From: Saprospiraceae bacterium
Lineage (GTDB): Bacteria; Bacteroidota; Bacteroidia; Chitinophagales; Saprospiraceae
Assembly (NCBI GenBank): GCA_019187225.1
Contig: JABAQQ010000001.1
Location: 1 to 64,000 of the forward strand
Direction: 5' to 3'
DNA length: 64,000 nucleotides
The notes under the pieces were generated by a model, which searched no databases, was not told where the DNA came from, and saw only the letters and a list, made by a program, of their open reading frames with translations. The position numbers were made by a program, and so were the translations under genes. Shown piece by piece: positions 53,024 through 60,295 of the stretch (positions within the stretch are counted from its first letter, which is position 1; each line of letters begins with the position of its first letter).

Positions 53024-54154
53024 ATGAACAACCGCGACAACCTCCTCGGCGTTTTCCAGGCAATGTACCGATGGAGAAAGGCAATTCGGAACCTCTGTGT
53101 CATCGCTCTCATCGGCAGCATCGTATTTTCCCTGACACTCGACAATTACTACCAGGCCTCCACTATTTTTTACCCAGCCAGTCCGGAACTTTCCAACCCG
53201 GAACTGATCTTTGGTTACACCGGTCAGGTGACCCACTATTTCGGCTCCGACCGCGACCTCGACCGGCTGGACGAGATCGCCAACAGCACGGAAGTTGTGG
53301 ATTACATGGTACAACGTTTCCGGCTTTATGAGGTATACGGACTCGACTCTACCTCGCTGAAAGGGCGGGCCAAGGTGCGCGAGTACTTTCGCAACCTCTA
53401 TGTGGCGGAAAAAAATAAAAACGACGCCATCGAACTCAGCGTGGAAGACACCGACCCCCGCCGCGCTGCTGAAATGGCCAACGCCGCCCTCAACAAGATC
53501 AATGAAATCGCGCAACGCCTGATCAAAAACAGCCAACAGCGGTTACTGGCCACTTTCGAGGAAAACATCAAGAATAAGACTGTCGAACTCGAAGTGTTGG
53601 GCGACAGCCTGCAACGGCTGCAAACCCGCTACAACATCTACAGCGGCGTCCAACAGGGAGAACAGCTGACCGAGCAGTTGTCTATGGCCGAATCGGAGAT
53701 CATCCGCAGCCGTGCCCGGCTCGAAGTGCTGGAAAACAATCCCCTTATTCCCCGCGATACCATCGCTTACATCAAGGCAAACCTGCGCGCCTACGAACGC
53801 GAGCGCCAACAACTGATGGCGCCAGACGGTAAAAACGGCGGCGTCTCTGTCAAAGATTTTAACGAAGGATTGCCGAGGGTTGCCATCATCACCGACCTGC
53901 ATTTTCAGGCACGCAAACAACTCAGTTTCGATATCGAACGCTACAACCAGATACGGGCAGCCTTCAATACCGACATCCCTGCTGTCCAGATCGTGGAAAC
54001 AGCCGAGCCACCGCTGCTGAAAAGCCGCCCTAAAAGAAGTATTCTCGTCATCGCCTCGGTCGTTGCGGCTTTCTTTTTTGCCGTACTGGGAGTATTGCTG
54101 GCCGAACTTTACCGCGATTTCGACTGGAAGGATATTAAGGGCGGTGGAGGGTAG
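53024..54154 (+). CDS. Chain-length determinant (Wzz/PCP) protein
   Basis: This inner-membrane protein of 376 residues has an N-terminal TM (CVIALIGSIVFSLTLDNYYQ), a periplasmic region with coiled coil (TFEENIKNKTVELEVLGDSL) and a C-terminal TM (ILVIASVVAAFFFAVLGVLL). This is the PCP/Wzz topology that sets polysaccharide chain length. ATG at 53024 is chosen; a GTG eight codons upstream is weaker. The C-terminal end (DIKGGGG) runs into the GGTGGACGG word array. The O-antigen-ligase-like gene follows after about 200 bp. Confidence 0.88.
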   Translation: MNNRDNLLGVFQAMYRWRKAIRNLCVIALIGSIVFSLTLDNYYQASTIFYPASPELSNPELIFGYTGQVTHYFGSDRDLDRLDEIANSTEVVDYMVQRFRLYEVYGLDSTSLKGRAKVREYFRNLYVAEKNKNDAIELSVEDTDPRRAAEMANAALNKINEIAQRLIKNSQQRLLATFEENIKNKTVELEVLGDSLQRLQTRYNIYSGVQQGEQLTEQLSMAESEIIRSRARLEVLENNPLIPRDTIAYIKANLRAYERERQQLMAPDGKNGGVSVKDFNEGLPRVAIITDLHFQARKQLSFDIERYNQIRAAFNTDIPAVQIVETAEPPLLKSRPKRSILVIASVVAAFFFAVLGVLLAELYRDFDWKDIKGGGG

Positions 54155-54358
54155 ACGGTGGAGGGTAGACGGTAGACGGTGGAGGGTGGACGGTTTACCC
54201 GCCATCGCAGGCGCGAAGGTGGGTGGACGGTTGAAGAAACGAATCCGGAATTTATAGCCAGCGCAAAGTGGTATTGAACAGCACTTCTTTTAAAAAGATT
54301 GGCCATCAACAATTTCAAACAACTCAAACGATTCAAAACGCTTTCAAACGACCATAAG
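54141..54358. repeat. GGTGGAGGGTAGACGG array with hairpin, followed by a TTCAAAC word cluster
   Basis: Words GGTGGA, GGGTAGACGG and GGTGGACGG lead into GGTTTACCCGCC, a spacer and GCGAAGGTGGGTGGACGG, a near copy of 32673-32727. From 54311 a second word (TTCAAAC/TCAAACG) repeats to the next start codon. Confidence 0.8.
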
Positions 54359-54360
54359 AA

Positions 54361-55818
54361 ATGCTGCGCCGACTTTCATCCCTGCTGGCTGTGCCTGCGA
54401 ACCACCCGCAAGGAGGGCTGTTCGTGGCATTCGCATTAGCGATGGTCGGTTCCTTGTTCGGCTCGCTTTATCTTGGAATGTGGTCGGTATTGGCAATACC
54501 GGCAGTATTGGCAGTAATATGGCTCACTGTGGTGGATATCCGCAAGGTTTTTTACCTGATGCTGGTCTGTATTCCTCTTTCTGTTGAACAAGCGTTGCCG
54601 GGCGGGTTCGCTACCGACTTGCCTTCGGAGCAACTCATGTGGTTATTGACCCTGGCGGGCAGCGTATGGTTTTTTCTCAACTGGCGGAAAGTGGATGCCC
54701 GTTTTTTGCGCCATCCGGTCACTTTAGTGCTGTTGGCGCACTTCGCCTGGATAGCCGTCACCACCATCACCTCGCAGGATTTGTATATTTCCTTCAAGTA
54801 TCTGCTGGCCAAAGGATGGTATCTCGTTGTGTTTTATTTCCTTGCCGGGCATTTTTTGAATGAAGATCGCGATTTTAAGGATCTGCTGTGGTGTTTTTTC
54901 CTGCCCTTGCTGTTTGCGGTTCTGACCGTGATCATTCGCCATGCAGCCATCGGTTTTTCCTTTGAAGAGGTGGGCTACGTGATGGGCCCCTTTTTCCGCA
55001 ATCACGTGATGTACGCCTGTCTGCTGGCAGTTTTCCTGCCCTTCATATGGTATGCTACCTATTGGTATAAACGCTGGTCAGGCAAATGGCTTTTGCTTGT
55101 TTTCGGTATCGCCGTGTTGCTCACAGGTATCAATTTTGCCTATACCCGCGCGGCCTATGTAGCCTTGCTGGCAGCCATCGGCATTTATTGGGTCGTCCGA
55201 AAAAGGCTGATGAAAATGGCGCTGGCAGGCACGGCATTGTTCTTTTTCTTGTTCATTTCCTATGTCACCACCCGCGACAACTGGCTGCAATTCACACCCG
55301 AATATGAAAGGGCTGTGACCCATAAGCGCTTCGACCGGCTGCTCGATGCCACTATTAAATTGGAGGATATTTCCACGATGGAACGCGTCTATCGCTGGGT
55401 GGCGGCCTCCTATATGATGCAGGAGCGGCCGTTCGTTGGTTTTGGCCCCGCTACTTTTTATTCATTTTATAAAAATTACACGGTTTCAAGTTTCAAAACC
55501 TACGTGAGTGATAATCCCGAACGCTCCGGCATCCACAACTATTATCTCATGGTCACCGTGGAACAGGGCCTGCCGGGTCTGGCGATTTTTTTACTGTTTT
55601 GCATTGTCGTCATGCTCAAAGGTGAACGGATCTACCACCGGACACACGACCCCGGCGAACGCAGGATATTGCTCGCATCCCTGCTTTGCTTTACCCTTAC
55701 CCTCCTGCTGATGCTGATGAATGACTTCGTGGAGACGGATAAAGTCGGGTCGCTGTTTTTTATGTCGGTGGCGATTTTGGTGAATATGGACCTGAAAACA
55801 GTGGGCAGTGGGCAGTAG
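54361..55818 (+). CDS. O-antigen ligase / polymerase family protein (Wzy/WaaL-like)
   Basis: This 485-residue protein has about 11-12 membrane helices (for example LFVAFALAMVGSLFGSLYLGM, LLLVFGIAVLLTGINFAYTRA and LLASLLCFTLTLLLMLMN). A periplasmic loop lies before RAYVALLAAIGIYW-type motifs (here TRAAYVALLAAIGIYWVV) and PFVGFGPATFYSFYKNY. Such proteins polymerise or attach repeating polysaccharide units. It goes with the Wzz-like gene upstream. The last few residues (TVGSGQ) come from the CAGTGG array that begins at the stop, so the natural C-terminus was modified by the repeat. Confidence 0.87.
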   Translation: MLRRLSSLLAVPANHPQGGLFVAFALAMVGSLFGSLYLGMWSVLAIPAVLAVIWLTVVDIRKVFYLMLVCIPLSVEQALPGGFATDLPSEQLMWLLTLAGSVWFFLNWRKVDARFLRHPVTLVLLAHFAWIAVTTITSQDLYISFKYLLAKGWYLVVFYFLAGHFLNEDRDFKDLLWCFFLPLLFAVLTVIIRHAAIGFSFEEVGYVMGPFFRNHVMYACLLAVFLPFIWYATYWYKRWSGKWLLLVFGIAVLLTGINFAYTRAAYVALLAAIGIYWVVRKRLMKMALAGTALFFFLFISYVTTRDNWLQFTPEYERAVTHKRFDRLLDATIKLEDISTMERVYRWVAASYMMQERPFVGFGPATFYSFYKNYTVSSFKTYVSDNPERSGIHNYYLMVTVEQGLPGLAIFLLFCIVVMLKGERIYHRTHDPGERRILLASLLCFTLTLLLMLMNDFVETDKVGSLFFMSVAILVNMDLKTVGSGQ

Positions 55819-56108
55819 CAGTAGGCAGTAGCAGTGGGCAGTGGCAGTAGCAGTGGCAGTAGCAGTGGGCGCCGCAACTGCCCACTGCCACTGCCTACTG
55901 CCACTGCCCACTGCTACTGCCTACTGCTACTGCCTACTGCTACTGCCCACTGCCACTGCTACTGCCTACTGCCACTGCTACTGCCTACTGCTACTGCCTA
56001 CTGCCACTGCTACTGCCACTGCCCACTGCCCACTGCCCACTGCTACTGCCACTGCCCACTGCCCACTGCCACTGCCACTACCACTGCCACTGCCTACTGC
56101 CACTGCCA
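55799..56108. repeat. Inverted CAGTGG / CCACTG word array
   Basis: The left arm (about 55799-55868) repeats CAGTGGGCAGTAGCAGTGGC-type words. After the centre GGGCGCCGCAACTGCC, the right arm (about 55879-56108) repeats the complement (ACTGCCCACTGCCACTGCCT) some 35 times. It lies between convergent genes and reaches into both 3' ends. No other feature is seen here. Confidence 0.92.
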
Positions 56109-56690
56109 CTACGCCCGCTCGCATTTTTCGATCGCCGAACAATTGTCCAGCAAAATATTCCCTTTGTACCGGAAAGTAATACCCGGTCCGAACCATGCTT
56201 CGAACGTGATGTAGCGCATATCGCGCGCGGGAACAAACTGAAAAGGGTATTTCCGCCAGTCGCTGTGGTCAATCAGCGGCGAAGAGGCCAGCAACATCTC
56301 TTTTTTGCCGCGGGCTGAGCCGCCCCAGATGCGCAATCGCACGGGATGATTGTAACCCACGTATTTAGGTGCGTGCGCCAGATAGATTGAAAAGGTGTAA
56401 CACGTGCCGCCTTTAAGCGATTCCGGAAGGATTTGTGCAATATCCTCGCTGGTACCGTCTTCCCGCGTTACCAATCCGACACAGGTTTTGCCGTCATGTG
56501 CCGCGAAACGGATACCCCAGGCGCCCGGAAGGATGTCGGGAGTACTGCCCGGCGTGTGCGATTGCCAACCACCGGGCAATTTTGACTGGGCGGGAGTGTC
56601 GTCCTCGAAAGACGGGTTGCGGATGGGTATTACTGTCCCTGGTTGTGCGAAAAAGATGCCTATAAATATCAGAAAACCAAAGTTTTTCAT
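56109..56690 (-). CDS. Secreted beta-sandwich protein (galactose-binding-like)
   Basis: This protein of about 193 residues has a signal peptide (MKNFGFLIFIGIFFAQPGTV). A jelly-roll domain follows (IRNPSFEDDTPAQSKLPGGW, then YTFSIYLAHAPKY and RLRIWGGSARGKKEM), which is typical of carbohydrate-binding-like domains in Bacteroidota secreted proteins. Two cysteines near the end (LLDNCSAIEKCERA) may pair. No sorting domain follows, so it is probably periplasmic or soluble. The start at 56690 gives the signal peptide; upstream codons are not conserved in type. The 3' end touches the CAGTGG array. Confidence 0.75.
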   Translation of the reverse strand: MKNFGFLIFIGIFFAQPGTVIPIRNPSFEDDTPAQSKLPGGWQSHTPGSTPDILPGAWGIRFAAHDGKTCVGLVTREDGTSEDIAQILPESLKGGTCYTFSIYLAHAPKYVGYNHPVRLRIWGGSARGKKEMLLASSPLIDHSDWRKYPFQFVPARDMRYITFEAWFGPGITFRYKGNILLDNCSAIEKCERA

Positions 56691-56797
56691 GTGTTTGGTA
56701 TGATTTAGGTTGTTCCAGTCAGGTGCAGAAGTGCGGGATTTAAATCTTTGCGACAGATGACATCCACATTCCAGACTTGTCAAACCATTCAAAACGC

Positions 56798-56806
56798 TAT
56801 TTTTGC
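56798..56806 (+). promoter_or_regulatory. Bacteroidota -7 box for ftsX
   Basis: TATTTTTGC lies 30 bp before the ATG at 56836 and matches TAnnTTTG. Confidence 0.55.
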
Positions 56807-56835
56807 CCCGATTTCAACGACCAGGTATACCGACG

Positions 56836-57690
56836 ATGCCACGCACCAAGCCTAATTATCTATATGCCATCATCAGTGTTGCGCTGGTGCTTTATATTCT
56901 TGGCTTCTTTGCACTGACTGCGCTGCACGGGCGCAAGTTAGTAACGTTGTTCAAAGAAAAGGTGGATATTTGGCTGGAACTCAAGCCCGGCCTGCCGGAA
57001 GAAGAAGTGCCGCGCTACATTGCCCTCATCCGCCAGCAGCCTTTCGTGAAAAAAGAAACCGTTACTTTTATCACCCGCGAACAGGCGATGGCGGATATGA
57101 AAAAGGAACTCGGCGACAACAGTCTGCTCGAAGACAACCCCGACCTGCTGCGCGATGTGATCCGTTTCAACATTCGCGCCGACTATCTCAACAGCGACAG
57201 CCTTACGGTGTGGCGTGATGCACTGCGGCAGGATTCGCTCATTGCCGACCTCTACATCGAAGCTGCCAACACCGGTAACATTGGGGAAAACATTCAAAAC
57301 CTGGGATTGATATCGCTGGGTCTTGGAATTTTACTCATCTTTGCCGCCGTTACGCTGATTCACAACACCATCCGGCTGGCGCTTTATTCCAATCGCTTTT
57401 TGATCAAAAATCAGGAATTGGTAGGAGCTTCCTGGGCATTTATCAGTCGCCCGTATCTTCAAAGAGGGATATTGAACGGTCTTATCAGCGCTGCATTGGC
57501 CATAATGGCACTCATCGTCACTTTGTGGTGGTTGTACGGACTGATGCCCGAATTCGGCCAGTTGCAGGACCTCAACGGTATCGTGGCGATTTTCGCCGGC
57601 CTGGTGGCATTGGGAGTATTGATCTCCGGCGTGAGTACTTTTTTTGTTGTAAATAAATTCCTGCGTATGCGGGTGGATGATTTATACTGA
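56836..57690 (+). CDS. ftsX: Cell-division permease FtsX
   Basis: This 284-residue inner-membrane protein works with FtsE to control septal peptidoglycan hydrolases. It has one N-terminal TM (YLYAIISVALVLYILGFFAL), an extracellular domain with FVKKETVTFITREQAMADMK, and three C-terminal TMs (LGLISLGLGILLIFAAVTLI and others). It ends VNKFLRMRVDDLY. The ATG at 56836 (MPRTKPNYLYA) is chosen. The order ftsX-DUF3098-uppP downstream is the usual Bacteroidota arrangement. FtsE is not adjacent. Confidence 0.94.
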   Translation: MPRTKPNYLYAIISVALVLYILGFFALTALHGRKLVTLFKEKVDIWLELKPGLPEEEVPRYIALIRQQPFVKKETVTFITREQAMADMKKELGDNSLLEDNPDLLRDVIRFNIRADYLNSDSLTVWRDALRQDSLIADLYIEAANTGNIGENIQNLGLISLGLGILLIFAAVTLIHNTIRLALYSNRFLIKNQELVGASWAFISRPYLQRGILNGLISAALAIMALIVTLWWLYGLMPEFGQLQDLNGIVAIFAGLVALGVLISGVSTFFVVNKFLRMRVDDLY

Positions 57691-57781
57691 AAGGTTTGCG
57701 GGTTTGGGGGTTAACAGGTTAACGGGAAACTATTCCGTCAACCTGTTAACCCGCAAACCCGTTAACCCGTTAACCTAAAAA
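57691..57781. repeat. GGTTAACGGG inverted word array between ftsX and the DUF3098 gene
   Basis: GCGGGTTTGGGGGTTAACAG and inverted words (CCTGTTAACCCGCAAACCCG) face each other, forming a stem of about 40 bp. It interrupts the otherwise tight ftsX-DUF3098-uppP run. Confidence 0.8.
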
Positions 57782-57782
57782 T

Positions 57783-58166
57783 ATGGCAAAACAACAACAG
57801 CGGCCTCAACCAAGGCCCCAACAACAACCCCAAGCTAAAAAAGCCGCGCCTGCGCCGGTTCGGCGAACGGATAAGAGCGAAAGCATTTTTACGGCAGGTA
57901 GTCGCGATTTCATCTTCAACCGGCAAAATTTTATCCTTTTTGGAATCGGTTTGGCATTGATATTGGCAGGTCTTATAGCAATGACCGGCGGCGCCATGCC
58001 CGATCCAAATAAATGGGAACCCGAACGCATTTACAGTTTCCGCCGGATCACGTTGGCGCCTATCCTCATGGTAGCCGGCTTTATTGTGATCATTTTTGGC
58101 ATTTTTAAAAAAACTGACAACTCGGCAACTCCCTCCATGCCGGACGAATCAGCTGAGTCCGCATGA
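57783..58166 (+). CDS. DUF3098 membrane protein
   Basis: This 127-residue protein has a Gln/Pro/Lys-rich N-terminal tail, then two membrane helices ([20 protein letters not shown] and [17 protein letters not shown]) with the conserved [18 protein letters not shown] between. This matches DUF3098, found next to ftsX and uppP in Bacteroidota. Function unknown; a role with cell-division or envelope proteins is inferred from the neighbours. The stop overlaps the uppP start by 4 bp, so the two are coupled. Confidence 0.9.
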   Translation: MAKQQQRPQPRPQQQPQAKKAAPAPVRRTDKSESIFTAGSRDFIFNRQNFILFGIGLALILAGLIAMTGGAMPDPNKWEPERIYSFRRITLAPILMVAGFIVIIFGIFKKTDNSATPSMPDESAESA

Positions 58167-58978
58167 ATTTATTGCACGCTATCATTCTTGGTATTATTGA
58201 AGGGTTGACGGAGTTTTTGCCCGTTTCATCCACCGGGCACATGATCATAGGCTCCACCGCTATGGGCATCGCGAGCCATCCCTTTGTCAAAGTATTCACC
58301 GTCGCCATCCAGTTTGGGACGATCCTTTCGGTGGTCGTACTTTACTGGAAGCGTTTTTTCCAGAATTTCCAATTTTATGTGCGTCTGCTCGTCGCATTTT
58401 TACCGGCGGCGGTGTTCGGTCTTTTGCTTAAAAAGTACATTGATGCCCTGTTGGAGAACATTGTTGTAGTGGCAGTAGCGCTGATCGCAGGTGGTCTCGT
58501 ATTTCTTTTCCTCGACAGTTATTTTGAAAAACGCAGCAAACGCGACACTTCAGTGGACGACATCACCCTGCCAAAGGCATTGCGCATCGGCTTGTTCCAG
58601 GTGATCTCGATGATTCCGGGAGTAAGCCGCTCGGCAGCGACGATTATCGGCGGCCTTACCCAGGGGCTATCGCCAGCTACAGCGGCTGAGTTTTCCTTTT
58701 TTCTGGCGGTGCCAACCATGTTTGCCGCAACGGTAAAATCACTGTGGGACTACGTAAAGGAGGAGGGCGGCACCTTCAGCTCGCACGATATGATGATGCT
58801 CGCTGTGGGCAACGTTGTAGGCTTTGTCGTGGCTATGGTCGCCATCAAAGCCTTCATCGGTTATCTCACCAGACATGGATTTAAGGTTTTCGGCTACTAT
58901 CGCATCATTGTGGGCGCGATCATCCTGATTTTGTGGGCAAGCGGCTATTTTAAAGGAGTGGATATGAGCAATTTTTGA
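58163..58978 (+). CDS. uppP: Undecaprenyl-diphosphate phosphatase
   Basis: This 271-residue inner-membrane enzyme recycles the lipid carrier for peptidoglycan and polysaccharides and is the BacA-type bacitracin-resistance factor. The two active-site motifs are [15 protein letters not shown] and [13 protein letters not shown], with about eight helices in the family layout. The ATG overlaps the DUF3098 stop by 4 bp. Its function joins the envelope role of the ftsX module. Confidence 0.96.
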   Translation: MNLLHAIILGIIEGLTEFLPVSSTGHMIIGSTAMGIASHPFVKVFTVAIQFGTILSVVVLYWKRFFQNFQFYVRLLVAFLPAAVFGLLLKKYIDALLENIVVVAVALIAGGLVFLFLDSYFEKRSKRDTSVDDITLPKALRIGLFQVISMIPGVSRSAATIIGGLTQGLSPATAAEFSFFLAVPTMFAATVKSLWDYVKEEGGTFSSHDMMMLAVGNVVGFVVAMVAIKAFIGYLTRHGFKVFGYYRIIVGAIILILWASGYFKGVDMSNF

Positions 58979-59104
58979 CCGCTCCTGATTTCCACAGCCG
59001 TTTTGGCAACACCCCTGCAAGCATCAAAGTGAAAAGTGTGCGTGGTTGGAAAAATATACGATTGTAGAATGTTATTTTGTTTAAAAAATATTTTGAGACA
59101 TTTA

Positions 59105-59113
59105 TACTTTCGC
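59105..59113 (+). promoter_or_regulatory. Bacteroidota -7 box before the small membrane protein gene
   Basis: TACTTTCGC lies about 40 bp before the ATG at 59153. Confidence 0.5.
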
Positions 59114-59152
59114 CGCAGCAAAATTTATCCGTTCACCTAAAATCAAAACGAT

Positions 59153-59575
59153 ATGAATACCAAAGTTTTGCTTGCTGCGCTGGCGGGAGGAGTAACCAGT
59201 TTTTTATTGGGCTGGGTTTTCTACGGAATATTGCTGGGCGACTTCTTCGCTGCCAACGTAGGTTCTGCCACAGGAGTAATGAAAGACGAAGCTTCAATGG
59301 GCTGGATACCGCTCATTGTCGGCAACCTGGCTACAGGTCTCCTGTTCGCCATGATCTACAACCGCTGGGCGGGGATCACCACCTTCAGGACCGGCGCCAT
59401 AGGCGGCGCATGGGTGGGTTTTCTCATAGGACTTAGCTACGACATGGTCGCTCTCGGTACCACCAACATAATGAACAGTACCGCAGCCCTGGTGGATCCT
59501 TTGGTATGGGCGGTAATGAGCGCCATCACCGGCGGAGTGGTCGGTTGGGCGTTGGGTTACGGCAACAGGGCTTAA
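59153..59575 (+). CDS. Small membrane protein (possibly DUF1761-like)
   Basis: This 140-residue protein has four hydrophobic segments (VLLAALAGGVTSFLLGWVFY, MGWIPLIVGNLATGLLFAMI, TGAIGGAWVGFLIGLSY and PLVWAVMSAITGGVVGWALG). The glycine-rich pattern and size fit DUF1761-type proteins, but I am not sure of that. The gene is monocistronic, with its own promoter and a hairpin behind it. Function unknown. Confidence 0.7.
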   Translation: MNTKVLLAALAGGVTSFLLGWVFYGILLGDFFAANVGSATGVMKDEASMGWIPLIVGNLATGLLFAMIYNRWAGITTFRTGAIGGAWVGFLIGLSYDMVALGTTNIMNSTAALVDPLVWAVMSAITGGVVGWALGYGNRA

Positions 59576-59608
59576 GACACTTTTTTCAAAAAACGGATAA
59601 AAAACCAG

Positions 59609-59675
59609 GAGGTTGTTTCGTAAGTCGTCATCCAAAAGAGGCATGGCTTAAGGGACAACCTCTTCTCTTTTTACG
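59609..59675 (+). terminator. Probable terminator hairpin after the small membrane protein gene
   Basis: Arms GAGGTTGT-N2-CGTAAG and CTTAAG-N2-ACAACCTC enclose about 20 bases and are followed by TTCTCTTTTT. The loop is large, so confidence is moderate. Confidence 0.55.
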
Positions 59676-59727
59676 ACATTACAGCCGGGAGGCGAAAAAA
59701 TTAGACTGGAAAAGTGTTGCAGAAAAC

Positions 59728-59735
59728 TATTTTTG
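59728..59735 (+). promoter_or_regulatory. Bacteroidota -7 box for the lipoprotein gene
   Basis: TATTTTTG lies 46 bp before the ATG at 59781. Confidence 0.5.
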
Positions 59736-59780
59736 TCATTGCAAACCGATGTGTCACACAACTCAAGCCATTCATTTTCA

Positions 59781-60206
59781 ATGAAAATTATTCTTGTTCT
59801 CCTTTCTTTAGTCGCCGTTGTTTTCCTTTGGCTCGCCTGTAAACAAACCAAATACGCTCCCGGAAATTTCCCCGACCGGCAACTCCGATGGGGCAGCGGT
59901 GGTGGCGTAGTCGGCAAGGAAACGACCTATACACTGCTCGAAAACGGACAGATATTCGTCCGGAAAATGGATGGAGACCTGACCGAAACCGGTAAGGTCA
60001 AAGACAAAAAAGCCAGAATGCTGTACGACATGATCGGCTCGCTCGGCCTGGACAAACACGATTTCCAGCACCCCGGAAACACTTACGACTTTATCGAGGT
60101 GCTGAACGGCGACAGTGTGCACCGCATCAGTTGGGGAGAAAAGAACATGCCGGTAGATGCGAAGATCAGCGATTTTTACGACCAGTTGAATGAACTGGTG
60201 AAATAA
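59781..60206 (+). CDS. Small lipoprotein of unknown function
   Basis: This 141-residue protein starts MKIILVLLSLVAVVFLWLAC, a lipoprotein signal with Cys at position 20. The mature part is a compact alpha/beta domain (TYTLLENGQIFVRKMDGDLT, then LNGDSVHRISWGEKNMPVD and FYDQLNELVK). No family is recognised. The ATG at 59781 is the one that gives the lipobox. The peptidase gene follows 90 bp later, on the same strand. Confidence 0.78.
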   Translation: MKIILVLLSLVAVVFLWLACKQTKYAPGNFPDRQLRWGSGGGVVGKETTYTLLENGQIFVRKMDGDLTETGKVKDKKARMLYDMIGSLGLDKHDFQHPGNTYDFIEVLNGDSVHRISWGEKNMPVDAKISDFYDQLNELVK

Positions 60207-60295
60207 CAGGTTGATCCTTTTCTCCAGAGACACATTCTATTGGGCCAATGCGTTTTTTCCCTTTCCAAATATTGATCAATCATCCGTTTATTGCA

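Noticed and set aside
55834-56214. Open frame through the CAGTGG array (about 126 codons)
   Set aside because: Low-complexity translation of the array; no start context.
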